From: Candidatus Krumholzibacteriota bacterium
Lineage (GTDB): Bacteria > Krumholzibacteriota > Krumholzibacteriia > LZORAL124-64-63
Reading direction: 5' to 3'
DNA length: 64,000 nucleotides
Assembly: GCA_024275485.1 (NCBI GenBank)
Contig: JAJRZA010000066.1
Location: 62,001 to 126,000 of the forward strand
The notes under the pieces are model-generated. The model saw only the letters and a list, made by a program, of their open reading frames with translations, made no database searches and had not been told where the DNA came from. A program made the translations under genes and the position numbers. Shown in pieces: positions 25,861 through 34,832 of the stretch. The first letter of the stretch is position 1. Every line of letters starts with the position of its first letter.

Positions 25861-25894
25861 ACTCTCCTTGCGGAGGCGCCGAAAGCACAATAGA

Positions 25895-25929
25895 AAAGCC
25901 CGGAACCTTGGCGGGTACCGGGCTTTTTC
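25895..25929. terminator. Bidirectional Rho-independent terminator
   Basis: A 9-base-pair perfect stem AAAGCCCGG/CCGGGCTTT (25895-25903 with 25918-25926) has T-runs on the downstream side of each strand. It separates the convergent PPIase gene and the tatA-mrfAB operon. Confidence 0.85.
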
Positions 25930-25940
25930 CGTGCATGAGA

Positions 25941-26372
25941 TCAATCTTCCCCAAAGGGATTGGGTGGTTTCCTTTTTTTGAAGTCCTCCAATTCCTGATC
26001 CATCCGATCGTGTCGTTCCTGTCGATTTTTTTCATGCTCACCTGATGCAAAGAGGTTGGCCATGCGCTCGGCCTCTTCCTCTTTTTCACGATCGAAAGCC
26101 GCCAGATCATCTGATATTTGCGGCCCCTCCTCCTGGTCCAGATCCTCCATCAGCAAATGGTTTTTGACCTCCGCATGGGTTTTGTAGGCACTTTCGACCA
26201 TAACCACGATGCCCAGCTCAGCCAAGGCGTTCAGTTGCAGGCGCACCGCGCTTTCGCTGCGGCCCAACAGATCTGCAATCTCCAAAGGCGATGGAGGCCG
26301 TTCCTCCCGGTGGTCCAGCACCCTGATGGCCGCCACCACCAGATGGGCTTCATTGCGTGTCAGGCTAATCAT
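25941..26372 (-). CDS. Winged-helix DNA-binding protein with acidic C-terminal tail
   Basis: 143 residues. The first 75 form a MarR/ArsR-like winged helix (ISLTRNEAHLVVAAIRVLDHREERPPSPLEIADLLGRSESAVRLQLNALAELGIVVMV). The rest is charged and probably helical (FDREKEEEAERMANLF...). It may regulate this operon or act as an accessory to it; no ligand site is visible. The ATG at 26372 has GAGGGG 6 bases upstream and overlaps the mrfB stop by 8 bases, so translation is coupled. Confidence 0.65.
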   Translation of the reverse strand: MISLTRNEAHLVVAAIRVLDHREERPPSPLEIADLLGRSESAVRLQLNALAELGIVVMVESAYKTHAEVKNHLLMEDLDQEEGPQISDDLAAFDREKEEEAERMANLFASGEHEKNRQERHDRMDQELEDFKKRKPPNPFGED

Positions 26373-27582
26373 GGTTCCCCTCAATTGTTGCAATCTTCTT
26401 TTCCAGACGCTGCACTCTGGACGACTCGCCACACAGCTTCGCATGGGCCAAAGCCCGGCCAGGTTTCCTGAGCCGGTGTTCAAACAGAATGGCTGCTTCC
26501 CGATGCAGCCAAGGTTCATCCAGGCCATTGAGCAAAGCCTTGCTAATAACATTTTCCACCGGCAGCCAGGCCTTCTCCCGTTTCAACAGCCGAATGGAAT
26601 CCTTCACAAAAGCAGCCTGCCGAAACCCCTGCTCCAACTCAATCGATTGGCAATGAATTGCCTTCAGCATCCATGTTGAAGCCTCTTGCCGCAGACGAGC
26701 TTTTTCCGCCACCCTTCCCAAAGCCCAGGCCTGCAACCAATGATCGGACCAAGTTTGATTATCTCGCAACAGGCGGGCCATGTCCAGCACCCGTGACAGA
26801 AGACCCACCATGCCCAGCAGATCCATGTGATTGTGATGCAAAACCCTGGACATCATTTCGCCGTCGCGATCGCGGATGAAATCAAACCAGGCTTGGGGAA
26901 TCAGGGCACCATCGATATCATCGGGGCCCCGTTCCAAGTCCAAAAGCCCCTTTTCCAGGGTCTGTTGCCGACAATCAGAAAAATGACGGCCCCAAAGACG
27001 CCGGCCAGGCACCAACAGATCCCAGCTGACAAGCTCCCCGCAGGGGTCCGGCAGACGGTTCATCAGGGCTCGAGTTCGCAACAGCGGCAAATCAAATGAT
27101 GCGCCATTGAAGGTCATCACCACCTCGAAGCCCTTGGCCAGTTGGTGCAACTCCTCCAGCATATGGGTTTCGTGGGCAAAATCAGGCAGGAAGTATTGGC
27201 GCGAAACAAATTTCTCTTCGCTGATCCATCCCACTCCCACGAGAAAAGCGATAGTGCCAGTGCCTCCAGCCAAACCGGTGGTTTCCGTATCCATAAAAAG
27301 GATGGTTCCGGGTTCAGGGTTGGCCTCGTGGGCCCTGGTAAAAAAGCCATCAAGGGAAGGAATCCCCCCCATGGTGACGGACAAATCTTTGGTAATATTC
27401 CGGACCCAGGCTGGCCAATTCCCCGGCCCGGCTGGGGCCAGGCCCAAATCGGTGAGACATTTTTCCGGTACTGGTTCGTGGGAGTCCGCCAAACCGGTTT
27501 GGCCAGAATTCATTTGATCCGATGGGGATTTGTTTTTGCGAGTCAGACGATCCAGGTTGGCCAGTCGTTTGCTCAGATCCAT
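26365..27582 (-). CDS. mrfB: RNase H-fold exonuclease MrfB (YprB-like)
   Basis: 405 residues. An RNase H-like DEDD exonuclease domain spans about 92-262: FMDTETTGLAGGTG (D98, E100), TFNGASFDLPLLRTR (D164) and HHNHMDLLGM (H252/D254). The C-terminal 130 residues are helical and TPR-like. In Bacillus subtilis MrfB works with the helicase MrfA in RecA-independent repair of mitomycin-type DNA lesions. The one-base gap to the mrfA stop supports the same pairing here. Confidence 0.85.
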   Translation of the reverse strand: MDLSKRLANLDRLTRKNKSPSDQMNSGQTGLADSHEPVPEKCLTDLGLAPAGPGNWPAWVRNITKDLSVTMGGIPSLDGFFTRAHEANPEPGTILFMDTETTGLAGGTGTIAFLVGVGWISEEKFVSRQYFLPDFAHETHMLEELHQLAKGFEVVMTFNGASFDLPLLRTRALMNRLPDPCGELVSWDLLVPGRRLWGRHFSDCRQQTLEKGLLDLERGPDDIDGALIPQAWFDFIRDRDGEMMSRVLHHNHMDLLGMVGLLSRVLDMARLLRDNQTWSDHWLQAWALGRVAEKARLRQEASTWMLKAIHCQSIELEQGFRQAAFVKDSIRLLKREKAWLPVENVISKALLNGLDEPWLHREAAILFEHRLRKPGRALAHAKLCGESSRVQRLEKKIATIEGNHD

Positions 27583-27583
27583 C

Positions 27584-29914
27584 TCAACCCTCGGCGACGG
27601 CAGTGGCCGGCCGCATCAACAGCCAGGCAGCCGCTTGACGGGCGGTGCCACCGCTTTCAGCAGCGGGCCCCACGCAGGAAGGGCAACCCTTCTCGCAGGG
27701 GCAGGCATGAAGATGTTCGCGAGCCGAGTGACAGATTTCAGCGAACTGCTTGTGAATACGTCGTGCATAGCCTACCCCTCCAGGAAAGGCGTCGTAAATA
27801 TAGAGGGTAGGCTTGCCGGTAAAAGGAGACTTCACCATGGCCGTGGAATGCAGATCCGAAGGATCGGCCATGATGAAAACAGGCGCCACCCGACTCAACA
27901 AATGTGCCAATCCCTTGAGGCCGTCGCCCAGATCCAAACCCTCGGCGGACATGATCTCCCCCACGTCTTCGGGAAGCTCCCACCAAAAACTCACCGTGTG
28001 CATTTCCATCTCAGGCAAATGCACCCGTCCGGAACCAACATTCTCATGGGTCCCAAGTTTGATTTTCTTGTAGACGGTGACTTTGGCAACCAGCCCAACC
28101 TCCCCCACGACCAGATCGCCGTAGGTGAAAGGCACCGTTTCATCGGCAGTGAGAGTTTTCAGTTCGCTCTTGCGCTGGGCATCGGTGTAATATTCCACCT
28201 GGACAGGTTGCACATGGGCCTCCCGCCGTTGCCAGTCCAGGCGATCCACATGATACTGCTGGGCGCCGTGAATATAGACTGCGTCGTCGTGCAGCATTTC
28301 CTGGGCGCTGAACAGATCCATTTCCCCGATGATGAGTCCGCCGCGCACACTTTGGTCGATGATCACCACATTGTCCGGAGCGGCACTGCGCAGACTGACA
28401 TCTTCGGCGGGATAGGTATCGGCCATCCAGTGATAACGATCACCACTGTGATGCAGCACTCCCTGCTCGGCCAGGTAGTCGAGTATCTCATCTACCCTCA
28501 GCTCTCCGTATCGCTCATCGGTGGTGAAAGGCAACTCAAAAGCGGCGCATTTAAGATGACTGATAAGGATAATCAGGTTATCAGGATCAAGAGTTGCGTG
28601 TTCGGGGCTGCGGCCAAAAAAATAATCCGGGTTGTTGATGATGTATTGATCGGCCGGGCTGCTTGAAGCAACCAGGACCACTGCGCTGAGGTTTTGCCGG
28701 CGGCCCGCTCGGCCGGCTTGTTGCCAGGTGCTGGCCACAGTGCCCGCATAGCCAGCCATCACGCAAACGTCCAGCCGGCCAATATCGATGCCCAGCTCCA
28801 GGGCGTTGGTCGAGACCACGGTACTCACATTGCCGTCTCTCAAACCCTGCTCGATTGCACGCCGTTCACTAGGCAGGTACCCACCGCGATACCCCCGGAC
28901 CTCACCACTTTTGATGCCGACCCGACGGCCCGCTTTTTCCAGATAAGTCAACAACAGTTCCACCCTCATGCGGCTCCGGGCAAATATAATTTGCTGAGCC
29001 CCGCTGGACATGAATCGTTCGGCAATGCGTCGGGTCGTCTTGATCACCGACTGCCGAATTCCCAACTCCTGATTGACTACAGGGGGGTTGTAGAAAATGA
29101 AGTGTTTTTCACCTCTTGGTGCACCGTTGTCCGCCACTTCCTGCATGGACAGCCCCGTCAGGCGCTCGGCCAGTTCACGGGGATTGGCAATAGTCGCCGA
29201 GCAGCATATAAACTGCGGATTCGAACCGTAAAATTCCGCCACCCGACGCAACCGTCGCAAGACATTGGCCACGTGACTGCCAAAAACACCGCGGTACTGG
29301 TGAACCTCGTCCAACACCACGTATTTCAAATTTTCAAAGAGTTTTACCCACAAAGTATGGTGCGGCAGAATACCCTGGTGCAGCATGTCGGGGTTGGTCA
29401 CCACAATGTGTCCGCTGCTGCGAATGGCCCGTCGGGCGGTTTCGGGAGTATCGCCGTCGAAGGTGAAGGTCTTGATGTCCACCCCGAGGTCGCCAACGAT
29501 ACCGTGAACTTCGTGCATCTGATCCTGGCTCAGGGCCTTGGTGGGAAAAAGATACAACGCCCGGGCCTGTGGATCCTCCAGGATGGTGTTCAACACCGGA
29601 AGGTTATAACAAAGGGTTTTACCGCTGGCGGTGGGTGTGGGAACCACAAAAGAATGGCCATTGGCAGCCAGTTTCACCGATTCTGCCTGATGGCTGTACA
29701 GCTCTTCAACACCACGTCCCCGCATCACCTCCACCAACCGGCTGTCGAGAAAGTCTGGAAAGGGGGCAAAGTGCGCAGGTTCCGGTGGCAAGACTTGCCA
29801 ACGGGTCACCTGGCGAGTGAATCGATCATCAGCTTTCAGTTGTTCCAGAAGTTGTGCCAGGTTCAACGGTGCCTCCAGTGGCAGTGGTTGCCAACCCGCA
29901 GGACTGTGGCACAT
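27584..29914 (-). CDS. mrfA: DEAD/H-box helicase MrfA (YprA-like) with DUF1998 metal-binding C-terminus
   Basis: 776 residues of a superfamily 2 helicase. Walker A is TPTASGKT (93-100), Walker B is LDEVHQY (201-207), SAT follows in CCSATIANP, and motif VI is QQAGRAGRR. The C-terminal DUF1998 part has the cysteine cluster C728/C738/C740/C744/C747 (ACPCEKGCPSC), which binds zinc in B. subtilis MrfA. MrfA is a 3'-5' helicase that opens damaged DNA for excision of interstrand crosslinks. Length and motif order match the family. It is followed by mrfB after one base and preceded by tatA 29 bases upstream. Confidence 0.93.
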   Translation of the reverse strand: MCHSPAGWQPLPLEAPLNLAQLLEQLKADDRFTRQVTRWQVLPPEPAHFAPFPDFLDSRLVEVMRGRGVEELYSHQAESVKLAANGHSFVVPTPTASGKTLCYNLPVLNTILEDPQARALYLFPTKALSQDQMHEVHGIVGDLGVDIKTFTFDGDTPETARRAIRSSGHIVVTNPDMLHQGILPHHTLWVKLFENLKYVVLDEVHQYRGVFGSHVANVLRRLRRVAEFYGSNPQFICCSATIANPRELAERLTGLSMQEVADNGAPRGEKHFIFYNPPVVNQELGIRQSVIKTTRRIAERFMSSGAQQIIFARSRMRVELLLTYLEKAGRRVGIKSGEVRGYRGGYLPSERRAIEQGLRDGNVSTVVSTNALELGIDIGRLDVCVMAGYAGTVASTWQQAGRAGRRQNLSAVVLVASSSPADQYIINNPDYFFGRSPEHATLDPDNLIILISHLKCAAFELPFTTDERYGELRVDEILDYLAEQGVLHHSGDRYHWMADTYPAEDVSLRSAAPDNVVIIDQSVRGGLIIGEMDLFSAQEMLHDDAVYIHGAQQYHVDRLDWQRREAHVQPVQVEYYTDAQRKSELKTLTADETVPFTYGDLVVGEVGLVAKVTVYKKIKLGTHENVGSGRVHLPEMEMHTVSFWWELPEDVGEIMSAEGLDLGDGLKGLAHLLSRVAPVFIMADPSDLHSTAMVKSPFTGKPTLYIYDAFPGGVGYARRIHKQFAEICHSAREHLHACPCEKGCPSCVGPAAESGGTARQAAAWLLMRPATAVAEG

Positions 29915-29943
29915 GGTGCTCTACCAACCCAAGAAACAGGTTG

Positions 29944-30174
29944 TCAGTCGCCTTTGGGATCATCCTTGATCTCACGATTGACTTCGTCCAGTTCGCGTTT
30001 GACTTCATCCGAAGCTTCTCGCGTTGCCGATTTGAATTTCTTGAGTGATTTGCCCACTGCTTCAGCCAGTTCCGGCAACCTTTTGGGGCCGAAAAAGATA
30101 AGAACCAGGACCAGAATCACTACGATTTCAGGCCAGCCGAGGCCACCGAAAGGCATCGCCACAAAGGGAATCAT
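29944..30174 (-). CDS. tatA: Twin-arginine translocase subunit TatA/TatE type
   Basis: 76 residues: one short N-terminal membrane helix (GWPEIVVILVLVLIFFGPKRLPELA), the conserved FGPKRLPEL hinge, then an amphipathic helix and an acidic/basic tail. TatA oligomers form the pore through which folded proteins with twin-arginine signals cross the inner membrane. The SD GGAGG is well placed. tatC is not in the window. Confidence 0.93.
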   Translation of the reverse strand: MIPFVAMPFGGLGWPEIVVILVLVLIFFGPKRLPELAEAVGKSLKKFKSATREASDEVKRELDEVNREIKDDPKGD

Positions 30175-30193
30175 TGAAAGCCTCCTTGGGCTG

Positions 30194-30457
30194 TTAGCGG
30201 TACCAGCGAAGCATTTGCGAAGCTACAAATACGCCGATGACACTCATCAGATTGAAATGAATCTGGAATCCGAAGGTCAAATCGATGATCACCAGATTCA
30301 AATGCACGACATCGGGACCAAAGGTAATATATCGAACAAAGAGTTGTTCGGCTACGGTGCCCTCATTCAGGAATAGCCCTATCACCTCGCTGATGGTGGC
30401 GCCTATCAAAACACCCAAAACCAACGTGAGCACCACCGCGCCCAGGGATTTTTTCAT
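30194..30457 (-). CDS. Small membrane protein, DUF4321-like
   Basis: 87 residues with an N-terminal hydrophobic segment (MKKSLGAVVLTLVLGVLIGATISEVIGL) and a second at the C-terminus, separated by a short amphipathic stretch with VHLNLVIIDLTFGFQIHFNL. The pattern matches DUF4321 proteins, whose function is unknown. It lies 19 bases before tatA in the same direction, so it shares its transcript. Confidence 0.7.
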   Translation of the reverse strand: MKKSLGAVVLTLVLGVLIGATISEVIGLFLNEGTVAEQLFVRYITFGPDVVHLNLVIIDLTFGFQIHFNLMSVIGVFVASQMLRWYR

Positions 30458-30585
30458 GGATCAAGCTTCTTTCCACATCAGGTTACGTCAGTTGCATTAT
30501 TTCTTTCGGCAAGTATAGTCAGCGCCCGCTCCCGGAACCACCCTTTTGTCTAGAAAAATCCCCGCCCTTTTGGTAAACCCGCTAG

Positions 30586-31032
30586 TTAGGGAGCCAAGGC
30601 GCTCCGCAATTTTTCAAAGTCTTCACCCAGGATAAGGACAGCATCTTCAGTCAAGCGTCCATCCCATTGGCGGATCACCTCCACCATTCCAAATTTCCGC
30701 GCCAGAACCTGGGCGTCTTCCGGAGCCAGTCGACGATTGATCAACAGGCTTTTCGGCCAGGACCCAGCCGCATTGCCCACACCTTCAACCACACACCCCC
30801 GACTGGCCACCAACAAGCTGAAGTCCCGGGCCAACCCACTGGTTTGGGTTCCGTTGAGAATCCTCAGATGAACCGACTGCTGCCGGGTCTCTTCGGTCCA
30901 GTTGTCGTTGGACCCTGCAGTGGAATCCTCGAACTTCATACCTGCGGGCAATGGAGTACCGGATGCCACCCAGAATGAAACACCACAGATCATCATCACC
31001 AGAAAGAGCCAGAAATTCAGTGATCGCAGCAT
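30586..31032 (-). CDS. LytR C-terminal-domain protein, membrane-anchored
   Basis: 148 residues: an N-terminal membrane helix (5-25) then a LytR_C domain (about 52-147), with VHLRILNGTQTSGLARDFSLLVASRGCVVEGVGNA as its core. This domain usually ends LytR-CpsA-Psr cell-wall proteins; here it stands alone without the catalytic LCP part. It probably sits in the periplasm. The ATG overlaps the HIT-gene stop by one base (TGATG), so the two are coupled. Confidence 0.82.
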   Translation of the reverse strand: MLRSLNFWLFLVMMICGVSFWVASGTPLPAGMKFEDSTAGSNDNWTEETRQQSVHLRILNGTQTSGLARDFSLLVASRGCVVEGVGNAAGSWPKSLLINRRLAPEDAQVLARKFGMVEVIRQWDGRLTEDAVLILGEDFEKLRSALAP

Positions 31033-31526
31033 CACAATCCGGCCGTCAGCCGCTGCACAACAGGAAGCAACGTTTCATAACTCTGATCTAGGGTTTGCGG
31101 CATCACCCTGGTTTCACCAATTGTGCTCATGAAATTGGTATCGCCGGCCCAGCGGGGCAGCATGTGCAAATGCAAATGATTGGGAATTCCGGCGCCGGCG
31201 CTTTGGCCGCCATTGTAACCACAATTGATACCATCGGGCCGAAACACCTCGGTCAAGGAGTTTTCCATCACCTTCAACAGGATGCCCATTTCAGCCAGTT
31301 CCTCCGGTGTGCAATCTCCCAGCATGGGTTGGTGCCGGTTGCTGATCAGCAGGATGTGTCCGCTGTTGTAGGGATAGAGATTCAAAAGCAGGTACCAGTG
31401 TTGGCCCCGGTATAGGACGAAATGCTCCCGTTCATCGCAGATCAAACGATTGCAAAAGACACATCCTTCTTCTTTATCCTTTCCAGTCACGTAGTCAAAC
31501 CTCCAGGGTGTGCAAAGTCTTTCCAT
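31032..31526 (-). CDS. HIT-family nucleotide hydrolase/AP4A phosphorylase-like protein
   Basis: 164 residues with a zinc-type CVFCNRL, the phosphate-side LNLYPYNSGHILLISNRH and the catalytic HLHLHMLPRWAGDTNFM. The RWxGDxNFM extension places it with the AP4A phosphorylase/Fhit-like branch rather than HinT. It probably splits dinucleoside polyphosphates in the cytoplasm. The ATG at 31526 is preferred to a TTG two codons earlier. It lies 17 bases after the GlmU-domain gene. Confidence 0.85.
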   Translation of the reverse strand: MERLCTPWRFDYVTGKDKEEGCVFCNRLICDEREHFVLYRGQHWYLLLNLYPYNSGHILLISNRHQPMLGDCTPEELAEMGILLKVMENSLTEVFRPDGINCGYNGGQSAGAGIPNHLHLHMLPRWAGDTNFMSTIGETRVMPQTLDQSYETLLPVVQRLTAGL

Positions 31527-31543
31527 GGACAACTCATACTTGG

Positions 31544-32284
31544 TTATGCATTTCGGCGAGCCAAAAGTTCGGCCGCCGCTGCCAATTCGTCAACAGTGTT
31601 GATGCCCACCACCTCATCAGGATCCTTGGTCATGACTGCTTCGACCCGATGGCCCTGATCCACCAGCCAGGCCACCGTATCGGTCAAATAGTACTCACCC
31701 TGCTGGTTGTCCGTGGTCAGGTTGTCAAGGGCTTCAATGAGCCGTTCGGTGCGAAAACAGAAAACACCCGTGTTGTATTCACCCACTGCCAATTCGTCGA
31801 GTGTGGCATCCACGGCCTCGACGATTTTGCAGATTTTCCCATCTTCATCCTTGATGATGCGGCCATAGGATGTGGCATCGTCCACCACACAAGTCAGGAC
31901 CACGGCGGCCGCCTCCGATTCGACCGTTCCCTGCACCAGACGCTTCAGCGTATTGATGCGCAGCAGTGGCACGTCACCGGCCAGGACCACGCAGAAACCA
32001 CCCTCACGCAGGGCGGGCACGGCCATTTGAACCGCATGACCGGTTCCCAACTGGGGCTCCTGAAGGATAAATTCAATACCTTCACGGTGACAGGTCTCTT
32101 CCACCAGCGAGGCCATGTGCCCCACCACCACCACCATGCGATCAATGCCTGCGGCGGCCGACGTATCCAGCACGTGATCCAGTAAGGGACGTCCGGAAAT
32201 CTTGTGCAAAACCTTGGGCAGATCCGATTTCATGCGAGTTCCCTTGCCGGCGGCCAGGATCACTGCGTCGATGGTATGGCTCAT
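31544..32284 (-). CDS. GlmU N-terminal (UDP-GlcNAc pyrophosphorylase) domain only
   Basis: 246 residues of nucleotidyltransferase fold: VILAAGKGTRMKSDLPKVLHKISGRPLL (9-36), PQLGTGHAVQMA, VLAGDVPLL, YGRIIKDEDGKICKIVEAVDAT, EYNTGVFCF and GINTVDELAAA. All are typical of GlmU, which makes UDP-GlcNAc from GlcNAc-1-P and UTP. Full GlmU is about 450 residues; the left-handed beta-helix acetyltransferase half is absent, so glucosamine-1-phosphate acetylation must be done elsewhere. The start overlaps panC by 4 bases (ATGA). Confidence 0.85.
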   Translation of the reverse strand: MSHTIDAVILAAGKGTRMKSDLPKVLHKISGRPLLDHVLDTSAAAGIDRMVVVVGHMASLVEETCHREGIEFILQEPQLGTGHAVQMAVPALREGGFCVVLAGDVPLLRINTLKRLVQGTVESEAAAVVLTCVVDDATSYGRIIKDEDGKICKIVEAVDATLDELAVGEYNTGVFCFRTERLIEALDNLTTDNQQGEYYLTDTVAWLVDQGHRVEAVMTKDPDEVVGINTVDELAAAAELLARRNA

Positions 32285-33162
32285 GATTTCCTTTCCGTGC
32301 CCAACAAATAACTGTCGGACACCTGTTTGTCGTCCACTTGCAGGACAAGATTGTCGATCAGGCGGGCTGGTCCCACCCTGGCGGCCACCGCCAAAAGAGT
32401 TTTCCCGAAAATGTCTTCGGACCGGCCCAAATCGGGCACCTGGCGAACGTCGGCATAATCAATGGAATCGGCCTTTTGAAGCCATGCCTCCATGGCCGCT
32501 AAAACTACCGAACGCTTCCGGCACCCTTGTTCCAGAAGAAGCCGTCCCTCGGTCAGGGCCTGAAAAAGGCACAGTGCCTGCTGTCGTTGGGAATCGGACA
32601 AATAACGATTTCTGGAAGACAAAGCCAAACCATCTTTTTCGCGCAAGGTGGGTGCGTCCACCAACTTGATCGGCATCTTGAGATCTTCGACCATCTGGCT
32701 TATGACCAAACACTGCTGGGCGTCCTTGCGCCCGAAAATTGCGACATCAGGACGAACCAAGCCGAAAAGTTTGGCCACCACCGTGAGCACACCGGCAAAA
32801 TGATCAGGCCGGTCTCCCCCGCATAGCCCTTGGGCACGATGTCCAGGCCGAACAGAAGTTTCCAAACCTTCACCATAGATTTCGCCCACATCAGGAGCGA
32901 ACACCCCGGCCACAGGCAATGCTTTCAGCAAATCAAGATCCTTGGCCATGGTGCGGGGATAGGAGCCATAATCTTCATTGGGCCCAAACTGCGTCGGATT
33001 GACGAAGATGCTCACCACCACCGGTCCTATTTCAGCGCCGCAGCGCACCAGGCTGAGATGCCCTTCATGCAGAGCCCCCATGGTGGGAACCAGAACCAGG
33101 GGTCCTTGTTCACGAAACCGATTCATGCGGAGCAAGTCGTCTGTTGTTTGCCAGACTTCCAA
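32281..33162 (-). CDS. panC: Pantothenate synthetase
   Basis: Condenses pantoate and beta-alanine with ATP to make pantothenate, the coenzyme A precursor. The 293-residue product shows the family motifs LVPTMGALHEGHLSLVR (23-39), SIFVNPTQFGPNEDYGSYPR, RPDHFAGVLTVVAKLF, FGRKDAQQ and SSRNRYLS. The start is TTG at 33162 with AAGGA inside the end of panB. It lies 3 bases after panB and overlaps the GlmU-domain gene. Confidence 0.96.
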   Translation of the reverse strand: MEVWQTTDDLLRMNRFREQGPLVLVPTMGALHEGHLSLVRCGAEIGPVVVSIFVNPTQFGPNEDYGSYPRTMAKDLDLLKALPVAGVFAPDVGEIYGEGLETSVRPGHRAQGLCGGDRPDHFAGVLTVVAKLFGLVRPDVAIFGRKDAQQCLVISQMVEDLKMPIKLVDAPTLREKDGLALSSRNRYLSDSQRQQALCLFQALTEGRLLLEQGCRKRSVVLAAMEAWLQKADSIDYADVRQVPDLGRSEDIFGKTLLAVAARVGPARLIDNLVLQVDDKQVSDSYLLGTERKS

Positions 33163-33165
33163 GGA

Positions 33166-34104
33166 TCAGTCCTTCCCGTTTTCCACATCAGCCAGGTAGC
33201 CCTGACCATCTTCATGGGAGACATCCCCGTCATTCCTACCGGAACCAGGTTGTCCTGCCTGATTCAACCCCTGGCCCTGTGCCGAGACTTGTGAACCATA
33301 AACATGCTCCTGTCCTGGAAAAACCCCTTGTCTCACCTCTTCCACAAAGCAACTGATGGCCTTGCGGGCCTGCTCGCCAAGATTGGCATATCGCTTTACG
33401 AACCTTGGCCGTATACCATCAAAGAGACCCAGCATGTCGTGAAAAACCAGCACTTGGCCATCACAGCCGGCACCTGCACCGATACCGATGGTGGGGATGG
33501 GGATGGCCCCACTGATGCGTGAAGCCAAATCACTGGGTACACATTCCAAAACCATTGAGAAACAACCGGCCTTGGCCAACATCCGGGCCTCATCCAACAT
33601 CCGGGCGGCGGCCTTTTCGCCACGACCTTGAACCCGGTAGCCCCCCAGTCGATTCACCGATTGCGGGGTAAGGCCAAGGTGACCCATGACAGGAATTTCC
33701 GCACTAATCAAGGCTTCGATGACTTCAAGGCGCTGGCGCCCGCCTTCAATCTTGACGGCAGTCACTCCGGCATCCTTGACAAGCCTCAAGGCGTTGCGCA
33801 CAGACTCCTCTATGGAGACATGAAAACTGCCATAGGGCATATCGGCAATAACCGGAATTTGGGGTCGGGCTCTCACCACGGATCGGCAATGGTGCACCAT
33901 GTCATCCATGGTCACCGGAAGGGTGTTTTCATGACCCAGGATTACCATTCCCAGGGAATCTCCCACCAGAATGGCGTCGGCACCGCCGGCGGAGACGATC
34001 ATGGCGCTGGTCAGATCGTAAGCCGTAACCACGGCCAGTTTTTGGCCAAGACGCTTGTTCTTGGCGAAGATACGAAGATTCAGGGGTTTTTCCTGCCTCT
34101 GCAT
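33166..34104 (-). CDS. panB: 3-methyl-2-oxobutanoate hydroxymethyltransferase
   Basis: First step of pantothenate synthesis: transfers a hydroxymethyl group from methylene-tetrahydrofolate to ketoisovalerate. The 312-residue product has VTAYDLTSAMIVSAGGADAILVGDSLGMV (26-54), ADMPYGSF, AVKIEGG, GHLGLTPQSV and IGIGAGAGCDGQVLVFHD. The last about 45 residues are low-complexity and hydrophilic, longer than most PanB. The cofactor links it to the folate genes upstream. Confidence 0.96.
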   Translation of the reverse strand: MQRQEKPLNLRIFAKNKRLGQKLAVVTAYDLTSAMIVSAGGADAILVGDSLGMVILGHENTLPVTMDDMVHHCRSVVRARPQIPVIADMPYGSFHVSIEESVRNALRLVKDAGVTAVKIEGGRQRLEVIEALISAEIPVMGHLGLTPQSVNRLGGYRVQGRGEKAAARMLDEARMLAKAGCFSMVLECVPSDLASRISGAIPIPTIGIGAGAGCDGQVLVFHDMLGLFDGIRPRFVKRYANLGEQARKAISCFVEEVRQGVFPGQEHVYGSQVSAQGQGLNQAGQPGSGRNDGDVSHEDGQGYLADVENGKD

Positions 34105-34183
34105 GAGAGGGCCCTTTCATTGCCGGCAGCACCGGGCGAGTTTCCAAGGTTGAGAGAGCCTCGCTCTCTGTCAATCAGCAAAT

Positions 34184-34831
34184 TTAAAGGCCGGTGCTGG
34201 AATCGGGAGCAAAGTAGCGGGTTCCCGCAAATTCTTCGGCGATCTGCTCATACAGCAGGTCAAAATCCCGAGGAACGTTCACGAAGTCCAAATTGTCGGT
34301 ATTGACCACCAGCAGGGGTGCATCCTTGTAGTGATGAAAAAAATAACTATAAGCACCATTAAGCGCATCCAAATAACCGGCATCCATGTTTTGTTCGTAA
34401 CTGCGACCGCGCCAGTTGATGCGTTGCATTAGCACATCGGTTCGGGCCTGCAGGTAAATAACCAGATCAGGAATGCGAACCCGTTGTTCCAGGATGGACG
34501 CCAACTGGTTATAGAGGACCAGTTCGTCATCCCCGAGGTTAAGATTGGCAAAAATCTTATCCTTGGCAAAAAGGTAGTCTGAGATCAGGGTGTCGCTGAA
34601 CAGTTCATTCTGGAAAAGCTCCTGCTGCTGGCGAAAGCGGCTCAGCAGAAAGAATATCTGGGTTTGAAAGGCGTAAGTGGAACGATCCAGGTAGAAACTG
34701 GAGAGGAATGGGTTTTCTTCCACCACTTCCAGATTCAACCGGCCCTCGGTCCGGGTGGACAAAAGTTTGCTGAGGCTGGTTTTGCCGACGCCGATAACAC
34801 CTTCAACAACAATGTAACGCCAGGGAAGCAC
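34184..34831 (-). CDS. Deoxynucleoside kinase (dGK/dCK family)
   Basis: Phosphorylates deoxynucleosides for salvage. The 215-residue product has the P-loop EGVIGVGKTSLS near its N-terminus, the EENPFLSSFY segment, the SDYLFAKDKIFA motif corresponding to the DRS-type region, and the LID-like RINWRGRSYEQNM. The substrate base cannot be read. GTG at 34831 is the chosen start: it lies one base after the folK stop with GGAGG 7 bases upstream. A longer TTG start would sit inside folK. Confidence 0.88.
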   Translation of the reverse strand: MLPWRYIVVEGVIGVGKTSLSKLLSTRTEGRLNLEVVEENPFLSSFYLDRSTYAFQTQIFFLLSRFRQQQELFQNELFSDTLISDYLFAKDKIFANLNLGDDELVLYNQLASILEQRVRIPDLVIYLQARTDVLMQRINWRGRSYEQNMDAGYLDALNGAYSYFFHHYKDAPLLVVNTDNLDFVNVPRDFDLLYEQIAEEFAGTRYFAPDSSTGL

Positions 34832-34832
34832 T

